Shown: positions 18,068-28,888, numbered from the stretch's first letter. The stretch is 64,000 bases of DNA from Maioricimonas rarisocia (GCF_007747795.1 NZ_CP036275.1:6626001-6690000); one strand, 5' to 3'. Numbers and translations: made by a program. Notes: a model not told the origin generated them from the letters alone.

Positions 18068-20974
18068 ATGTTGCGCTTTCTCACTCTACTTGTTGCAGGA
18101 ATCACCCTTGGGCTGGCGCCGGCCGCCGGCCACGGGGAGGTCATCTCGATTCTCGACGACTCCTCGACCAGCGGGACAATCCAGTTGGTTGCCCGCAAGA
18201 AGGGCTCGAACAAGCCGTTCGGGCTCGACGGTCGCATCGGACACATCGGGTTCGCCACCGTCGGACGGGATACGGGGCTGACCCACATCGAACTCTTCCC
18301 TCACCTGCGGGACGACGACGAGATCTTCTTCGGAGACTTCCGCGCGTTCGGCACGAACGACGGCAACTTCGGAGGAAACGTCGGCGTCGGCTACCGGTTC
18401 ATCGAACCGAGCAACACGTTCCTGCTCGGTGGCAGTTTCTGGTACGACATCGACGAATCGTCGACAGAGCTGTTCCACCAGGTCGGCCTCAACCTCGAGG
18501 CACGCACCGAGATGTTCTCTCTCGACGGCAACCTCTACCTGCCGGTCGGGAACGACGATCAGTCGCTCTCGCGAGTGATCAACAATGTCCGCTTCGATCA
18601 GAACCAGCTTCTGTTCGATGTGCGGGAGAAGATCGGCGAGGCACTCCCCGGTCTGGACATCAACTTCGGAGCCGCCATCCCGGGCGACTTCGCCGAACGG
18701 CACCGCATCGAAGCGAGTGCCGGCGTGTACTACTTCGACGGCACCAACGTCCCGGACGTCACCGGTGTCCGCGTCATGCTGCAGGGCGAGATCGTCGACT
18801 CGCTGACGGCGGAGACAACATTCACGCACGACGACACCTTCGGCACGAACGCCACTCTCGGTATCGCGTGGCGATTCGGATCGGAACCGCTGGCACGTGA
18901 CGGTCTCGAACGCTCGCTTCGCCGCTTCGTGAACCGCAACTACAACATCATCGTCGACAACCGCAACGTCCTGACCGAAGGCGTGGTCGCCATCAACCCC
19001 AGGACCGGCAACGCGTACGACGTACAGCACGTCTCCGGCACAGCGGGATCGACCGGACTGGGGCGGGCCGACTCCCCCTGGGACTCGCTCGAAGACGCCA
19101 TGCTCGCCGGTGCCGATATCATCTACGTGCACTCCGACAGCGTCCTCAACGAAAGCATCACCCTGCAGGAGGGACAGATGCTGATCGGCGAGGGATCAGC
19201 CCACCAGATCGTCGACGCCACCTACGGCACGATGACGCTTGGACCGGGCGACACCAGTGGCGACATGCCGATCATCCACTCTCCTACGGGTGACGCCGTC
19301 GTCCTCGCCGACAACTCCAGCATCGCCGGATTCACGATCAGTGCGCCCAACGGCCACGGCATCGTGGGAGACAGCGTTACCGGAGCCAGCGTCTCCGACG
19401 TCACAATCGACGGCGTCGGCGGCAACGGCATCCACCTGACCAATATCGACGGGACGGTCAACTTCTCGGATGTGAGCATTCGTGACGTCACCGGCAACGG
19501 CGTTTCGATTGTTGGAGGCACAGGCTTCATCGACTTCGCCGGCGACCTCAACATCGAGAATGTCGGGGACAGCGGGATCTACATCTCGGGCCTGGAGACC
19601 GTCACCGAAACGGTCGACGACGAAGACGTCACCACAACCGGCACAGTCACCTTCGAGAACGTCATGATCGAAGGCAACACGGGGGCGACCGGCGTCCACG
19701 TCGCCGACAGCGAAGGACACGTCGACTTCCAGCACCTCGATGTGGAAACCAGTGGCGGCTCGGCACTGTACACCCGCAATGCCGAACAGGTCGTGATCCG
19801 CAATGGATCTCTCTCGACCGTCAACGCTCCTGCCGTCGACTCCGAAGATTCCGAACTGTACGTCGCACTGACGTCACTGTTTGCCGACGGCGGTGCCTAC
19901 GGCGTCCGCCTGATGGAGACAGCCGGGGCCTTCTACGTCGTGGGTGAAGAAGAGGACGGTTCGGGCGGCTCGATCAGCAACACCGATATCGCTGTCCTCG
20001 CGGACGAGATCGGGTCGATCGGATTCCAGCGCGTCGACTTCGACAACAACGACATCGGAGTCCAGGTCAGCAATGCCGACCTGCTCGAACTCTCATCCGT
20101 GCGGATGACCAACACCGACAACATCGTCGTCGACGCTCACAACGTCGCCGCCATGGAGATCTCCGACTCCGGCTTCGAGTCCAACGACGTTTCGTCCGGC
20201 AGCAACATCCGCTTCACGGCCGACGAGGAAGGAAGCTACGTTGCCCGATTCATCGGGAACTCTGTCGCCGACGGCCGCGGCACCATCTTCGAAGCGACCT
20301 CGATGGCGGGTGCCGAGGGGTCCAGCATCATCTACACCGTCGCCAACAACGACATCGGTCTGGTTGAAGCCGGCGGCATCGGAGCTTCTCTCGACTGGAA
20401 TGGTCCCGTTCAGGGCGGACTCACCAACAATGTCATCGGCGGCACGGCCAACTCGCAGACGGCGATCCTGCTGAAGACCGCCGACACGTCCGACCTGGCC
20501 CAACTGGTCGTCAGCAAGAACGGAATTGTCCTGGAAGGGACCAGCTCCGTCGGAGTCGACGTCGATTCCGGTGCCCCGACACTGCTGCAGGTGGACAACA
20601 ACCAGATCCATCTGAAGGGGACCAACGGCGTGGGTCTGCGAACCGTCTTCGGACGAGCCAGCGACGCCCGTGTGTTTCAGAACCTGATCTCCGACACCGC
20701 CGGCGGCGGAACCGGTATCCTCTTCGAGAGCATTGCTGACCAGAGCGAACTGTACATCGACGCGAACGTGATCGATCTCACCTCGTCGAGCTCGTACGTC
20801 GACCGCGGCATCATCCTCTCGGAAGTGACCGGCGACGACGACCCGTTCGTGCGGATCATCTCCACCACCAACAACACGGTCAGCGGAGCCAGTACGACGT
20901 TCTTCGTCCCCAACGACGTCGTCGACGGCGAACTGCTGCTCAACAACACGCGCTATACGTGGTCGGCTCCCTGA
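18068..20974 (+). CDS. inverse-autotransporter-like surface protein with beta-helix passenger
   Basis: 968 aa. A signal peptide (residues about 1-24, MLRFLTLLVAGITLGLAPAA) precedes a region at about 50-290 with alternating strands typical of an outer-membrane barrel. It includes GNVGVGYRFIEPSNTFLLGGSFWYD, LNLEARTEMFSLDGNLYLPVG and FVNRNYNIIVDNR, which resemble the inverse autotransporter (intimin/invasin) beta domain. From about residue 300 to the end there are many repeats of right-handed parallel beta-helix type (short strands with Asn/Asp turns, VSDVTIDGVGGNGIHLTNIDG-like units). Expected location: anchored in the outer membrane with the helix exposed. The ligand is unknown. The ATG at 18068 is chosen because it starts the signal peptide. 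No adjacent secretion partner is seen. The call is by pattern; a plain beta-helix protein is the alternative. Confidence 0.75.
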   Translation: MLRFLTLLVAGITLGLAPAAGHGEVISILDDSSTSGTIQLVARKKGSNKPFGLDGRIGHIGFATVGRDTGLTHIELFPHLRDDDEIFFGDFRAFGTNDGNFGGNVGVGYRFIEPSNTFLLGGSFWYDIDESSTELFHQVGLNLEARTEMFSLDGNLYLPVGNDDQSLSRVINNVRFDQNQLLFDVREKIGEALPGLDINFGAAIPGDFAERHRIEASAGVYYFDGTNVPDVTGVRVMLQGEIVDSLTAETTFTHDDTFGTNATLGIAWRFGSEPLARDGLERSLRRFVNRNYNIIVDNRNVLTEGVVAINPRTGNAYDVQHVSGTAGSTGLGRADSPWDSLEDAMLAGADIIYVHSDSVLNESITLQEGQMLIGEGSAHQIVDATYGTMTLGPGDTSGDMPIIHSPTGDAVVLADNSSIAGFTISAPNGHGIVGDSVTGASVSDVTIDGVGGNGIHLTNIDGTVNFSDVSIRDVTGNGVSIVGGTGFIDFAGDLNIENVGDSGIYISGLETVTETVDDEDVTTTGTVTFENVMIEGNTGATGVHVADSEGHVDFQHLDVETSGGSALYTRNAEQVVIRNGSLSTVNAPAVDSEDSELYVALTSLFADGGAYGVRLMETAGAFYVVGEEEDGSGGSISNTDIAVLADEIGSIGFQRVDFDNNDIGVQVSNADLLELSSVRMTNTDNIVVDAHNVAAMEISDSGFESNDVSSGSNIRFTADEEGSYVARFIGNSVADGRGTIFEATSMAGAEGSSIIYTVANNDIGLVEAGGIGASLDWNGPVQGGLTNNVIGGTANSQTAILLKTADTSDLAQLVVSKNGIVLEGTSSVGVDVDSGAPTLLQVDNNQIHLKGTNGVGLRTVFGRASDARVFQNLISDTAGGGTGILFESIADQSELYIDANVIDLTSSSSYVDRGIILSEVTGDDDPFVRIISTTNNTVSGASTTFFVPNDVVDGELLLNNTRYTWSAP

Positions 20975-21000
20975 TCTGACCGTCCTCCACAACAGCTCTT

Positions 21001-21034
21001 CTCGTGAGTCGTTCCGGCCGGGACGGCTCACGAG
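21001..21034. terminator. hairpin between convergent genes
   Basis: Stem CTCGTGAG/CTCACGAG with further imperfect pairing inside (CGTTCC with GGACGG), in the 53-bp gap between the surface protein gene (plus) and the araC-type gene (minus). No long T-run is present; it overlaps the stop of the minus-strand gene. Confidence 0.5.
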
Positions 21035-22002
21035 CGGCTGCGGCGGAACTCTGTCGGCGACAGACCGGACCACTTCCGGAACACCGTGCTGAACGTGGCC
21101 GGTGACCGATATCCCACTTCGGCAGCAATCTGCTTGATCGAAGAGCGGGACCTCGCCAGCAGATCGCCGGCCCGCTCCATCCGATACTCGAGCAGCACGG
21201 ACATCGGCGTCTGTCCCACCACATCGCTGAACAGCGAGGCAAACGCCGATCGGGACATCCCGACTTCTTCGGCCAGCGAGGCCACTGTCCACCGCCTGGC
21301 CAGGTCGTCACGCATCAGTTGGACCGACGTCGAGACCTCGGGCGGGACCGATTCGGCAGGGACCGCGGCGCTGCCGTTCCCGGAACTCTGCAGAGGCCCC
21401 AGCGCCTTCAGCAGCAGCAGATTCCCCAAGTGTGCGATCGCCGTCGGGCAGATCTCCGGCAACCGGGACACCTCGTCGGTGAGCAGGGCGGAAAGCGATT
21501 CGACGCGCGAGACCGGTCCCGGCATCGTGACCACCGCAGGACATCCTGAGAAGAACTGAATCGGAACGTTCCCGTGAGGCACGAGGCGAATCAGTACGCC
21601 GCCCGGATGAGCCGGACACCACAATGCCGACTCCGCCCCAGCGTCCGGTTCCGCCCACTCCCGGACTACCTGCACGTCGATCGGAAACGCCGACGGCTGG
21701 GCGACCACGAACACATCCCCCCCCGACAGATGAAGCGACTGGCCTCCCGCCTGCACGTGGACGTTCGCGATGCGGTCCGGCACCACGAAGATGTGCGGCA
21801 GCGACGCGTGTTGCTCCTCCAGCAGCGGATGTGCGCCCACCGAAAGCACGTCTACGCGAAATCGAACTCTCCAGGCCCAGAGCGTTTCGGCCAGTGACGG
21901 CACCGTGATCTCCCTCGCATCATGCGGCCCTCCAGGTTCGGTCACAAGCCCGCTACCCCCTGACGTTCGATCCCTCGCATCGAACCGGCGGGAGTGCATC
22001 AA
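21028..22002 (-). CDS. AraC-family transcriptional regulator with cupin-type sensor domain
   Basis: 324 aa. The N-terminal two thirds (about 30-215) resemble the cupin-like effector domain found in many AraC regulators (VDVLSVGAHPLLEEQHASLPHIFVV, GGDVFVVAQ). The C-terminal 100 residues hold two helix-turn-helix units of AraC type (WTVASLAEEVGMSRSAFASLF and IKQIAAEVGYRSPATFSTVFRKWSGLSPTEFRR). It probably binds DNA in response to a small molecule. It lies 206 bp downstream of the sulfatase gene on the same strand, so it may regulate that gene, but this is inference only. The inducer is unknown. Confidence 0.9.
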   Translation of the reverse strand: MMHSRRFDARDRTSGGSGLVTEPGGPHDAREITVPSLAETLWAWRVRFRVDVLSVGAHPLLEEQHASLPHIFVVPDRIANVHVQAGGQSLHLSGGDVFVVAQPSAFPIDVQVVREWAEPDAGAESALWCPAHPGGVLIRLVPHGNVPIQFFSGCPAVVTMPGPVSRVESLSALLTDEVSRLPEICPTAIAHLGNLLLLKALGPLQSSGNGSAAVPAESVPPEVSTSVQLMRDDLARRWTVASLAEEVGMSRSAFASLFSDVVGQTPMSVLLEYRMERAGDLLARSRSSIKQIAAEVGYRSPATFSTVFRKWSGLSPTEFRRSRS

Positions 22003-22208
22003 CGATTCTTGAACGTGTCATGCACGACACGCAAGTCTCATCGAATCGAACAACCCGACTGGTCGCCCGATTCGACCACCCCCACCGGAAGCGGGACCGC
22101 CCCCCTGGACGGTCCACCCCGACAGGACATACGACGCCCGACGCAGTCGCGTGTGCGCAAAAGTGGCCAGGTTTCCCTCCGTAGAACCACAGCGGTCGCC
22201 CGAATTCG

Positions 22209-23840
22209 CTACGGAACACGGGTTTTCGCGATCTCGCTCCCCTTCCAGCCGTAGCGGATCGCCTGGGCCCGCACGGCCGTCCCGGGATCAACCTGCAGCG
22301 GGCCGGTGTAGAGCCGCCAGCGCGACTCCTTGCCGGTCTGATACGCAATCGACGCTCCTTCACTGTCACAGGCAATCGTGACGGTCTGCCCGTCGATTCG
22401 AATTTCCGGCGTGGCGGTCGTCGGCTGCTCACCATCGGGCGGCCAGAGATGGCGGATCAGCTCGGTTTCCGGAATGTGCCCCAGATCGCCGGTCTCCTCC
22501 GTCCATCGCTCGTGTGCCGTCCGCAGTTCCGCCAGCTTGTCGAAGTACCGCGGATCGGCCGCCAGATTGTGAATTTCGTGCGGATCGGACTGGCAGTCGT
22601 ACAGTTCTTCGAGCGGCTTGTGCTGTGCTGTGAACTGCCACTGGTCCGGCCCGAGTTTGCCCGCTTCCCGCAGCTGCAGAATCTCCTGCATGATCTCCTG
22701 CTGGTCGCGATACGGGAGGAAACCGATGTAGGGCAGGTCCGGCCGGTAGTTGCGGACGTATTTGAAACGCTCGTCCCGCACCGCCCGGATCGTTTCCGGT
22801 GCCGGGTCCATCCGGTCGCGGCAGGCGTAGACGTATTGCCGCGGCGACGCGCGGTCCGGTCCCAGAAATGCCTGCCCCTGCATGTGGTCGGGAATCTCGC
22901 GGCCGCACAGCGACAGCACCGTCGGGGCGAAGTCGACAAAACTGACCAGCTCGCCATTCGTCGTCCCCGCGTCACGCAGGTCGGGAGACCTCACGATCAA
23001 CGGCACCTGAATCCCCGAGTCATACACCCAGCGCTTCATGCGGGGCAGTCCGTCACCATGATCGCTGAAGAAGAATACGATCGTGTCTTCCGCCAGTCCG
23101 TCCTCTTCCAGCTGACCGAGAATCTCGCCGACCCACTCGTCCAGCGCGGCAATATTGTCGTAGTGACGGGCAAGGTCGCGGCGGACGATCGGCGCGTCGG
23201 GATAGTACGGCGGAACCGGCACATCGGCCGGATCAACAACGCGCGGCGACGTCTGGCGGAACACCTTGCTCTCATGCGTCACGGTCGAGTTGAAGACCGC
23301 AAAGAACGGCATCTCCGGATCGGGACGGTTCCGCCAGTGCGCCTTTCTGCCCGACTCGTCCCAGGCAGTGATCGGCGGCCGGAACTGATAGTCCGTCTTC
23401 GCATTGTTCGTGCAGTAGTAGCCGGCGGCCCGCAGGTACTCGGTAAAGCACTTCGCCTGCGGCGGCGGCGTCGCTTCGTACGTCGGGATCGCCAATAGCT
23501 CCGGATCGGTGATGAGGTTCAGAGCGGACGTCCGTTTCCAGGTCCGCATCGCCATCGCACCGGTCGAACTGGGGTACATCCCCATGATCAACGTGTGACG
23601 GTTGGGCGCACACACTCCGTACGTCCCGAATGCCCGCAGATACCGCACCCCTTCGGTCGCCAGGCGATCGATGTTCGGCGTCGGAACGGTTTCGTCACCG
23701 TAGCAGCCGAGCCGCGGGCTCATGTCCTCGCAGGTGACCCAGAGGATATTGGGACGTTCCGCAGCGGAGGCTGTGGCGTTCATCCACAGTAAACAGGCCA
23801 CCAACGCCGCGGAACATGCGGACAAATGGTGTCGACGCAT
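22209..23840 (-). CDS. secreted sulfatase (alkaline phosphatase superfamily)
   Basis: 543 aa. An N-terminal signal peptide (about 1-27) is followed by RPNILWVTCEDM with metal-binding acidic residues. The formylglycine motif C-A-P-N-R is at residues 77-81, inside VCAPNRHTLIMG. A second metal/substrate segment is FFFSDHGDGLPRMKRW. The C-terminal about 65 residues (from TPEIRIDGQTVTIAC) resemble the chitobiase/hexosaminidase C-terminal beta domain. Expected role: hydrolysis of sulfate esters, likely from algal polysaccharides, in the periplasm or outside; the Cys form needs a formylglycine-generating enzyme, not present in this window. Such sulfatases are numerous in planctomycetes. It is divergent from the HAD gene; an AraC regulator lies downstream. 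Confidence 0.92.
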   Translation of the reverse strand: MRRHHLSACSAALVACLLWMNATASAAERPNILWVTCEDMSPRLGCYGDETVPTPNIDRLATEGVRYLRAFGTYGVCAPNRHTLIMGMYPSSTGAMAMRTWKRTSALNLITDPELLAIPTYEATPPPQAKCFTEYLRAAGYYCTNNAKTDYQFRPPITAWDESGRKAHWRNRPDPEMPFFAVFNSTVTHESKVFRQTSPRVVDPADVPVPPYYPDAPIVRRDLARHYDNIAALDEWVGEILGQLEEDGLAEDTIVFFFSDHGDGLPRMKRWVYDSGIQVPLIVRSPDLRDAGTTNGELVSFVDFAPTVLSLCGREIPDHMQGQAFLGPDRASPRQYVYACRDRMDPAPETIRAVRDERFKYVRNYRPDLPYIGFLPYRDQQEIMQEILQLREAGKLGPDQWQFTAQHKPLEELYDCQSDPHEIHNLAADPRYFDKLAELRTAHERWTEETGDLGHIPETELIRHLWPPDGEQPTTATPEIRIDGQTVTIACDSEGASIAYQTGKESRWRLYTGPLQVDPGTAVRAQAIRYGWKGSEIAKTRVP

Positions 23841-24321
23841 AGGGGGACTCCGGGATGTTCTGCGGAGAAAAGTGACGGATGCCGTGTCAGCTTAGCAGCG
23901 TCGCCGGCTTCCCCGAAACGGTCACGATCGGTCAGTCGGCACGTCCAGATTCGTCGAACCTTCACCGGATCTTCCGCCCGGATACCGGTACGGCCTGCCA
24001 GCGCTGCCCATTTCACTTGCAGCAGGGCCGCGCCTCGCTGCGTTCCGGAAGCCGCACAGCCCCGGACATCGAGCAGGTCGCCGCGCACGCTCGCCGACGC
24101 AAGTTCCACACTCAACAGACTTACAGTCCGTTCGCTCTGCCCCGGAGAGGGCCGCGACCGGGCTTCGGCACATCAGTTGCGATCCGGTTCTGCTGAGAAC
24201 GCGCTTGTTCCGAACCGAGGCCCTCCTTCCGTCTGTTCATGTTGCACATGTAACGACCGTTCTGACCTGCTCTGTACCGTCGGAACGTGGAGGCCTGCGA
24301 AACTTCTTGCGGGAACGACCC
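23841..24321. other. divergent promoter region, sulfatase / HAD gene
   Basis: About 480 bp; no supported gene. The HAD frame is open upstream to 24205, but the conserved N-terminus begins at 24322. No clear regulatory box was found by eye. Confidence 0.4.
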
Positions 24322-25110
24322 ATGACCAATGGATTCCTTATCGACATGGATGGTGTGATCTACCGGGGCAGTGAGCTGATCCCCGGCGCAGATCGATTCG
24401 TAAATCAGCTCCTCGAACAGGACATCCCCTTCCTGTTCCTGACCAACAACAGTCAGCGGACCTGCCGTGATGTCGCCAAGAAACTCGACCGGATGGGCAT
24501 CCCGGTCGACGAACGGCACATCTTCACCTGCGCGATGGCGACGGCCCGCTTTCTCGCAGACCAGAAGCCCAACGGCACGGCGTACGTGATCGGCGAAGGA
24601 GGCCTGCTGCAGGCCCTGCACCTGAACGGATATGCCGTCGTCGATCACGATCCCGACTACGTCGTCGTCGGGGAGGGCAGAGCATTCAACTTCGAGATGC
24701 TCGAAACGGCCGTGCGGCTGATCAACAACGGCGCCAAACTGGTGGCCACCAACCTGGACCCCAACTGCCCGACGCCGATCGGTTCGCGACCGGGCTGCGG
24801 TGCGACGGTCGCACTTCTCGAGGCGGCAACCGGTCGCAAGGCCTTCAGCGTCGGCAAGCCGAGCCCCATCATGATGCGGTCCGCCCGTAAGGAGCTGGGC
24901 CTCTCGGCGGGGGAGACGACGATGATCGGGGACACGATGGAAACCGACATTCTCGGCGGCGTACAGATGGGCTACCGCACGATTCTCGTGCTCAGCGGGA
25001 CCACCAGTCGGTCCGATCTGGTCGACTTCGCCTATCGCCCGGACCAGGTTGTCGACTCCGTCGCCGATCTCTGCGATGCCGTACAGGCCCGCTCGCTCAG
25101 CGTCGTCTGA
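24322..25110 (+). CDS. HAD-IIA phosphatase, NagD/UMP phosphatase-like
   Basis: 262 aa. HAD motif I is FLIDMDGVIYRG (nucleophile Asp8, Asp10), followed by PFLFLTNNSQRT (motif II), the C2 cap, VGKPSPIMM with the catalytic Lys region (motif III) and MIGDTMETDILGG (motif IV). This matches the NagD/HAD-IIA group, cytosolic phosphatases acting on nucleotides and sugar phosphates; the exact substrate cannot be told. The ATG at 24322 puts motif I at the expected distance from the N-terminus. It is a single gene flanked by a divergent sulfatase and a minus-strand lipoprotein gene. Confidence 0.92.
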   Translation: MTNGFLIDMDGVIYRGSELIPGADRFVNQLLEQDIPFLFLTNNSQRTCRDVAKKLDRMGIPVDERHIFTCAMATARFLADQKPNGTAYVIGEGGLLQALHLNGYAVVDHDPDYVVVGEGRAFNFEMLETAVRLINNGAKLVATNLDPNCPTPIGSRPGCGATVALLEAATGRKAFSVGKPSPIMMRSARKELGLSAGETTMIGDTMETDILGGVQMGYRTILVLSGTTSRSDLVDFAYRPDQVVDSVADLCDAVQARSLSVV

Positions 25111-25151
25111 CCATCGCAACGTGAGACTGCCCGTTGCAGCCGCGTGCGCAA

Positions 25152-25206
25152 AGAAAACGGCACCTGTGCGAGAACCGTCCGTATGACGGAATCCCGCGCA
25201 GGTGCC
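25152..25206 (-). terminator. terminator for the lipoprotein gene (minus strand)
   Basis: Long stem GGCACCTG(CG).../...CAGGTGCC. Read on the minus strand it is followed by GTTTTCTTTG. It lies about 140 bp after the stop at 25345. The inner loop can form a second small hairpin. Confidence 0.6.
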
Positions 25207-25344
25207 TGCGTTTCCGGCCGTTCCTGCGGTTGAACGAGCCGCGCGCTGCCGACCCGCAGACAATCCGGAAACGCTGGGTTCAGGCGGTCGACTCACGTCG
25301 CGTTGACGCGAGCGTGTGCTGGAGAGATCCAGGCCGTCCCGATT

Positions 25345-25773
25345 CTACTCGCTGGAAGCATTCGAAAGTTCGATGTCGATCTCGTTACTCCCCTCGGCGA
25401 CTTCCTTCTTGATCGACCCGTCATACGCGCTGTCCGGCAGTTGCGGGGGAGGGGTGCCGCCCGCTTCCGGATTCTCCTCGTCGTAGTCGTCCATCTCTTC
25501 GGTCGTGATCGGTTCGACGGTCACGGCATGTTCGCCCACGATCGCGCCGTCAACGCCCTCGAGATACAGCAGCGAATAGTAGCCGTTCTCGTCCGTGGTT
25601 CCTGTCGAGGGCCGCCCCCCACTCGTCGGGGTAAAGTTGACGACTGCCTCAGGCAACGGATTGCCGTCGAGAGTTACCACACCATTCACGTCGCCCAGGG
25701 TCGGCAAATCACTCCTCGTGCAGCCGACAAGGGCGACGGCGACAGCAGCGGATAACAGCATGCATCGGTTCAC
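25345..25773 (-). CDS. carboxypeptidase-regulatory-like lipoprotein, paralogue 1
   Basis: 142 aa from a GTG at 25773, preferred because AAGGAA lies 8 nt upstream; an ATG at 25794 in frame is an alternative. Lipobox ALVGC, then TRSDLP, followed by a beta-sandwich of the carboxypeptidase-regulatory/transthyretin type (GVVTLDGNPLPEAVVNFTP, TDENGYYSLLYLEG, GEHAVTVEPI). The C-terminal part is acidic (EEMDDYDEENPEAGG). Small proteins of this type are common next to DUF1559 genes in planctomycetes; their role is unknown. It is the second gene after the DUF1559 gene at 25965-27014, and its closest relative in the window is the gene at 32212-32637. Confidence 0.85.
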   Translation of the reverse strand: MNRCMLLSAAVAVALVGCTRSDLPTLGDVNGVVTLDGNPLPEAVVNFTPTSGGRPSTGTTDENGYYSLLYLEGVDGAIVGEHAVTVEPITTEEMDDYDEENPEAGGTPPPQLPDSAYDGSIKKEVAEGSNEIDIELSNASSE

Positions 25774-25964
25774 AGATTCAGTTCCTTCCCGCATGACAGT
25801 AACGACCGAGAGATGACATCTGCAGCAGCACAAAAGCAACGCTGGTCCGAACGGACCGGTCGGGCAAGGCCCCTCGCTCTGGTTCCCGTACCCTGACGCG
25901 AATACAGAGAAGCGCCCGGGCAGCAGCCGCCACCCGGGGGACTCTCGAAGATACGTGAACCGGC

Positions 25965-27014
<1,050 letters not shown>

Positions 27015-27071
27015 AGTACGTTTCCTCCGCGAAAGACGAGACACAAGGATATGACGTAACGATGTCGCCCA

Positions 27072-27087
27072 ATGCCGGAACCGGCAT
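27072..27087. promoter_or_regulatory. palindrome shared with the 33.7-kb operon
   Basis: ATGCCGG-AA-CCGGCAT, 7-bp arms, about 60 bp before the start of DUF1559 gene A. The core CCGGAACCGGCAT recurs at 33799-33811 at nearly the same distance from another DUF1559 start. Confidence 0.5.
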
Positions 27088-27166
27088 CACCGACGTCTGA
27101 AATGCGTGTGGAAAACGTCATCGGGAACTCTGCGCTGAAGGCAGGGTCCCTATATGCAACGAGCCG

Positions 27167-27185
27167 GATGCACCTTCGGTGCATC
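27167..27185. promoter_or_regulatory. stable small hairpin in DUF1559-A leader
   Basis: GATGCACC-TTC-GGTGCATC, an 8-bp perfect stem, about 155-170 bp upstream of the start at 27014. It could be an operator or an RNA structure in the leader; there is no T-run on the minus strand. Confidence 0.35.
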
Positions 27186-27363
27186 GCGGCCCGGTTGTGT
27201 ATCGAATTGCAGACGAGAAACTGGTCCGAGAGACGAATGCCTCAGGAGTTGTTACCAGCTGAGCATCCAACGTAACAGAGTTAATTAAGAATTCAAGCGG
27301 AATCCCGATCTGGCCGAAGGCAGCCTGTTTTCGCTGCAAAACCCCGCCCGGAAACGTACGACT

Positions 27364-28848
27364 TCAGCCGCCCGTACTGCCGATTGCGGAAGGAGTACCG
27401 CCGACCTGCAGGGTTGCTTCGAACTCCAGGTCTTCGAGCGAAAGCACCTGGAGGGTCCCGTCGCCCGGATTGGTCACCACCGCAAACTTTCCGTTCGGGG
27501 CGAAACAGATTCCATGGTGACCGAAGTGACCTTCGACCTTGCTCGCTCCGACGGGAAGCGTCGTTGTCACCCGGGCGTCGGCGAAGTCTCTGTCGCCGTT
27601 CGGATCCAGATCGACAATCGTCAGCTTCTCCTGAATGTCTCCCTCTTTGCGATCCTGAAACAGAAACGCGTATCGCTTGCCGCCGCGCGTCCGGACAACC
27701 TTCGGAGTCACGAGTGACAGTCCGTCCGCAACGTCGATCGGCACTTTGACGACCTGCTCGGACGGTGCCCGTGCATCTATCAGCCCCAAGGCCAACGAGT
27801 CCGCAGAACCAGTGCTGAACAGCACCCAGTTGCGGTGATTCGCGAAGGCCCCGGTGCGGAGCGGCTTCTCCGTCTCTTCATCGGTGCCAAGCGAAATGTG
27901 GTGTACTTCCACCGAATCGGCCGACTCCTTCAGATCGAGATCGGCGTCGACCCGGCAGATTCCGTCCGCCGGCGCAAAGTACACGCGGCCCGAATTGACC
28001 GTCGCCCCGTGCACAATGCCGCTCGGAAGTGTGAAAGTGTAGGCAGGTGCCTCATTCTGACCAGAGCGCAAATCGACAACATCGACACGGCCGGCATTCG
28101 GGCCGCCTCCGTCGATCCACGTGGAGTAACCGACGATGTCGTCGACGGCAGCCAGCGTGATGTGATTGCCACCTCCCTGGAAGAACTGACTTTCGAGAGG
28201 CTGACCTTCCTCGCTGCCGATCACAAACCGCGTGAACCCGTCCAACCGGTCGTTCGCCAGCCAGAAAGCATCGCCGTAGACGTACAGATGGGCAGGGTTT
28301 CCCTGCTCCTTGTCCAACTGCTTCGCGGAGACCTTTGGGGCCGCGGGATACTTCCAGTGGGAGTGATCGCCGTGCGGGATCTCGACAACCCCGGTCTCGA
28401 CGGCCACCCAGCCGCTCTGAAACTGTCCGTCCTCTTCGTCACGCACTCCGACCAGCAGCGTGTCGTCGATGATCGCCATCTGGACGAGGTCCTGCTTTGC
28501 CACGTCCAGCTTCGGGAACCCCTCGACGACGGCAGGCTCCAGCTGCCAGTCGTCCCCCCGCTTCAGATCGGCCCACTTGAGAGAGTCATCGGACCGGTCC
28601 TGCCAGAACAGGCGGGTGACACGTCGCGCCGGTCGCTGCGACGGCGTCTCGACCTGGCTCTCCGGCTGCGGATCCGACGGATCACTCGCATGCGGGTCCG
28701 GCTCGGCCACCGGTTCCGGTTTCGCGGCGCACCCGGCAACGAGAAACGTCACCATCAGCAGCAGCGCCGCAGGTCGTCGCACGATTCCGCAGTTTCCGTT
28801 CGTGGACGGCACTGCCGCCGGTTGCTCCCCTGAATCAATGTCATTCAT
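27364..28848 (-). CDS. beta-propeller-like lipoprotein of unknown function
   Basis: 494 aa from the ATG at 28848 (GGTGAGG upstream); the frame is open to 28944, which would overlap the preceding gene. The lipobox MVTFLVAGCAAK is followed by a Pro/Ser/Glu-rich spacer and then about 420 residues of short beta-strand blocks with Asp/Gly turns (LVQMAIIDDTLLVGVRDEE, GRVDVVDLRSG, GICFAPNGKFAVVTNPGDGTLQVLSLED) that suggest a propeller. No catalytic motif is visible. It is the third gene of a minus-strand operon: DUF1559-B, small lipoprotein, this gene, with gaps of 31 and 40 bp. It is probably periplasmic, attached to a membrane. Confidence 0.78.
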   Translation of the reverse strand: MNDIDSGEQPAAVPSTNGNCGIVRRPAALLLMVTFLVAGCAAKPEPVAEPDPHASDPSDPQPESQVETPSQRPARRVTRLFWQDRSDDSLKWADLKRGDDWQLEPAVVEGFPKLDVAKQDLVQMAIIDDTLLVGVRDEEDGQFQSGWVAVETGVVEIPHGDHSHWKYPAAPKVSAKQLDKEQGNPAHLYVYGDAFWLANDRLDGFTRFVIGSEEGQPLESQFFQGGGNHITLAAVDDIVGYSTWIDGGGPNAGRVDVVDLRSGQNEAPAYTFTLPSGIVHGATVNSGRVYFAPADGICRVDADLDLKESADSVEVHHISLGTDEETEKPLRTGAFANHRNWVLFSTGSADSLALGLIDARAPSEQVVKVPIDVADGLSLVTPKVVRTRGGKRYAFLFQDRKEGDIQEKLTIVDLDPNGDRDFADARVTTTLPVGASKVEGHFGHHGICFAPNGKFAVVTNPGDGTLQVLSLEDLEFEATLQVGGTPSAIGSTGG

Positions 28849-28888
28849 CACGAATGCCTCACCTGTCACGGTTTGTCGATCTGTCACT

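Larger units (their letters stand above)
27015..27363. other. leader/promoter region of DUF1559 gene A
   Basis: About 350 bp without a gene. It carries the palindrome at 27072-27087, a hairpin at 27167-27185, and an AT-rich patch near 27278-27296 (minus-strand CTTAATTAACTC) that may be promoter DNA. Confidence 0.5.
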
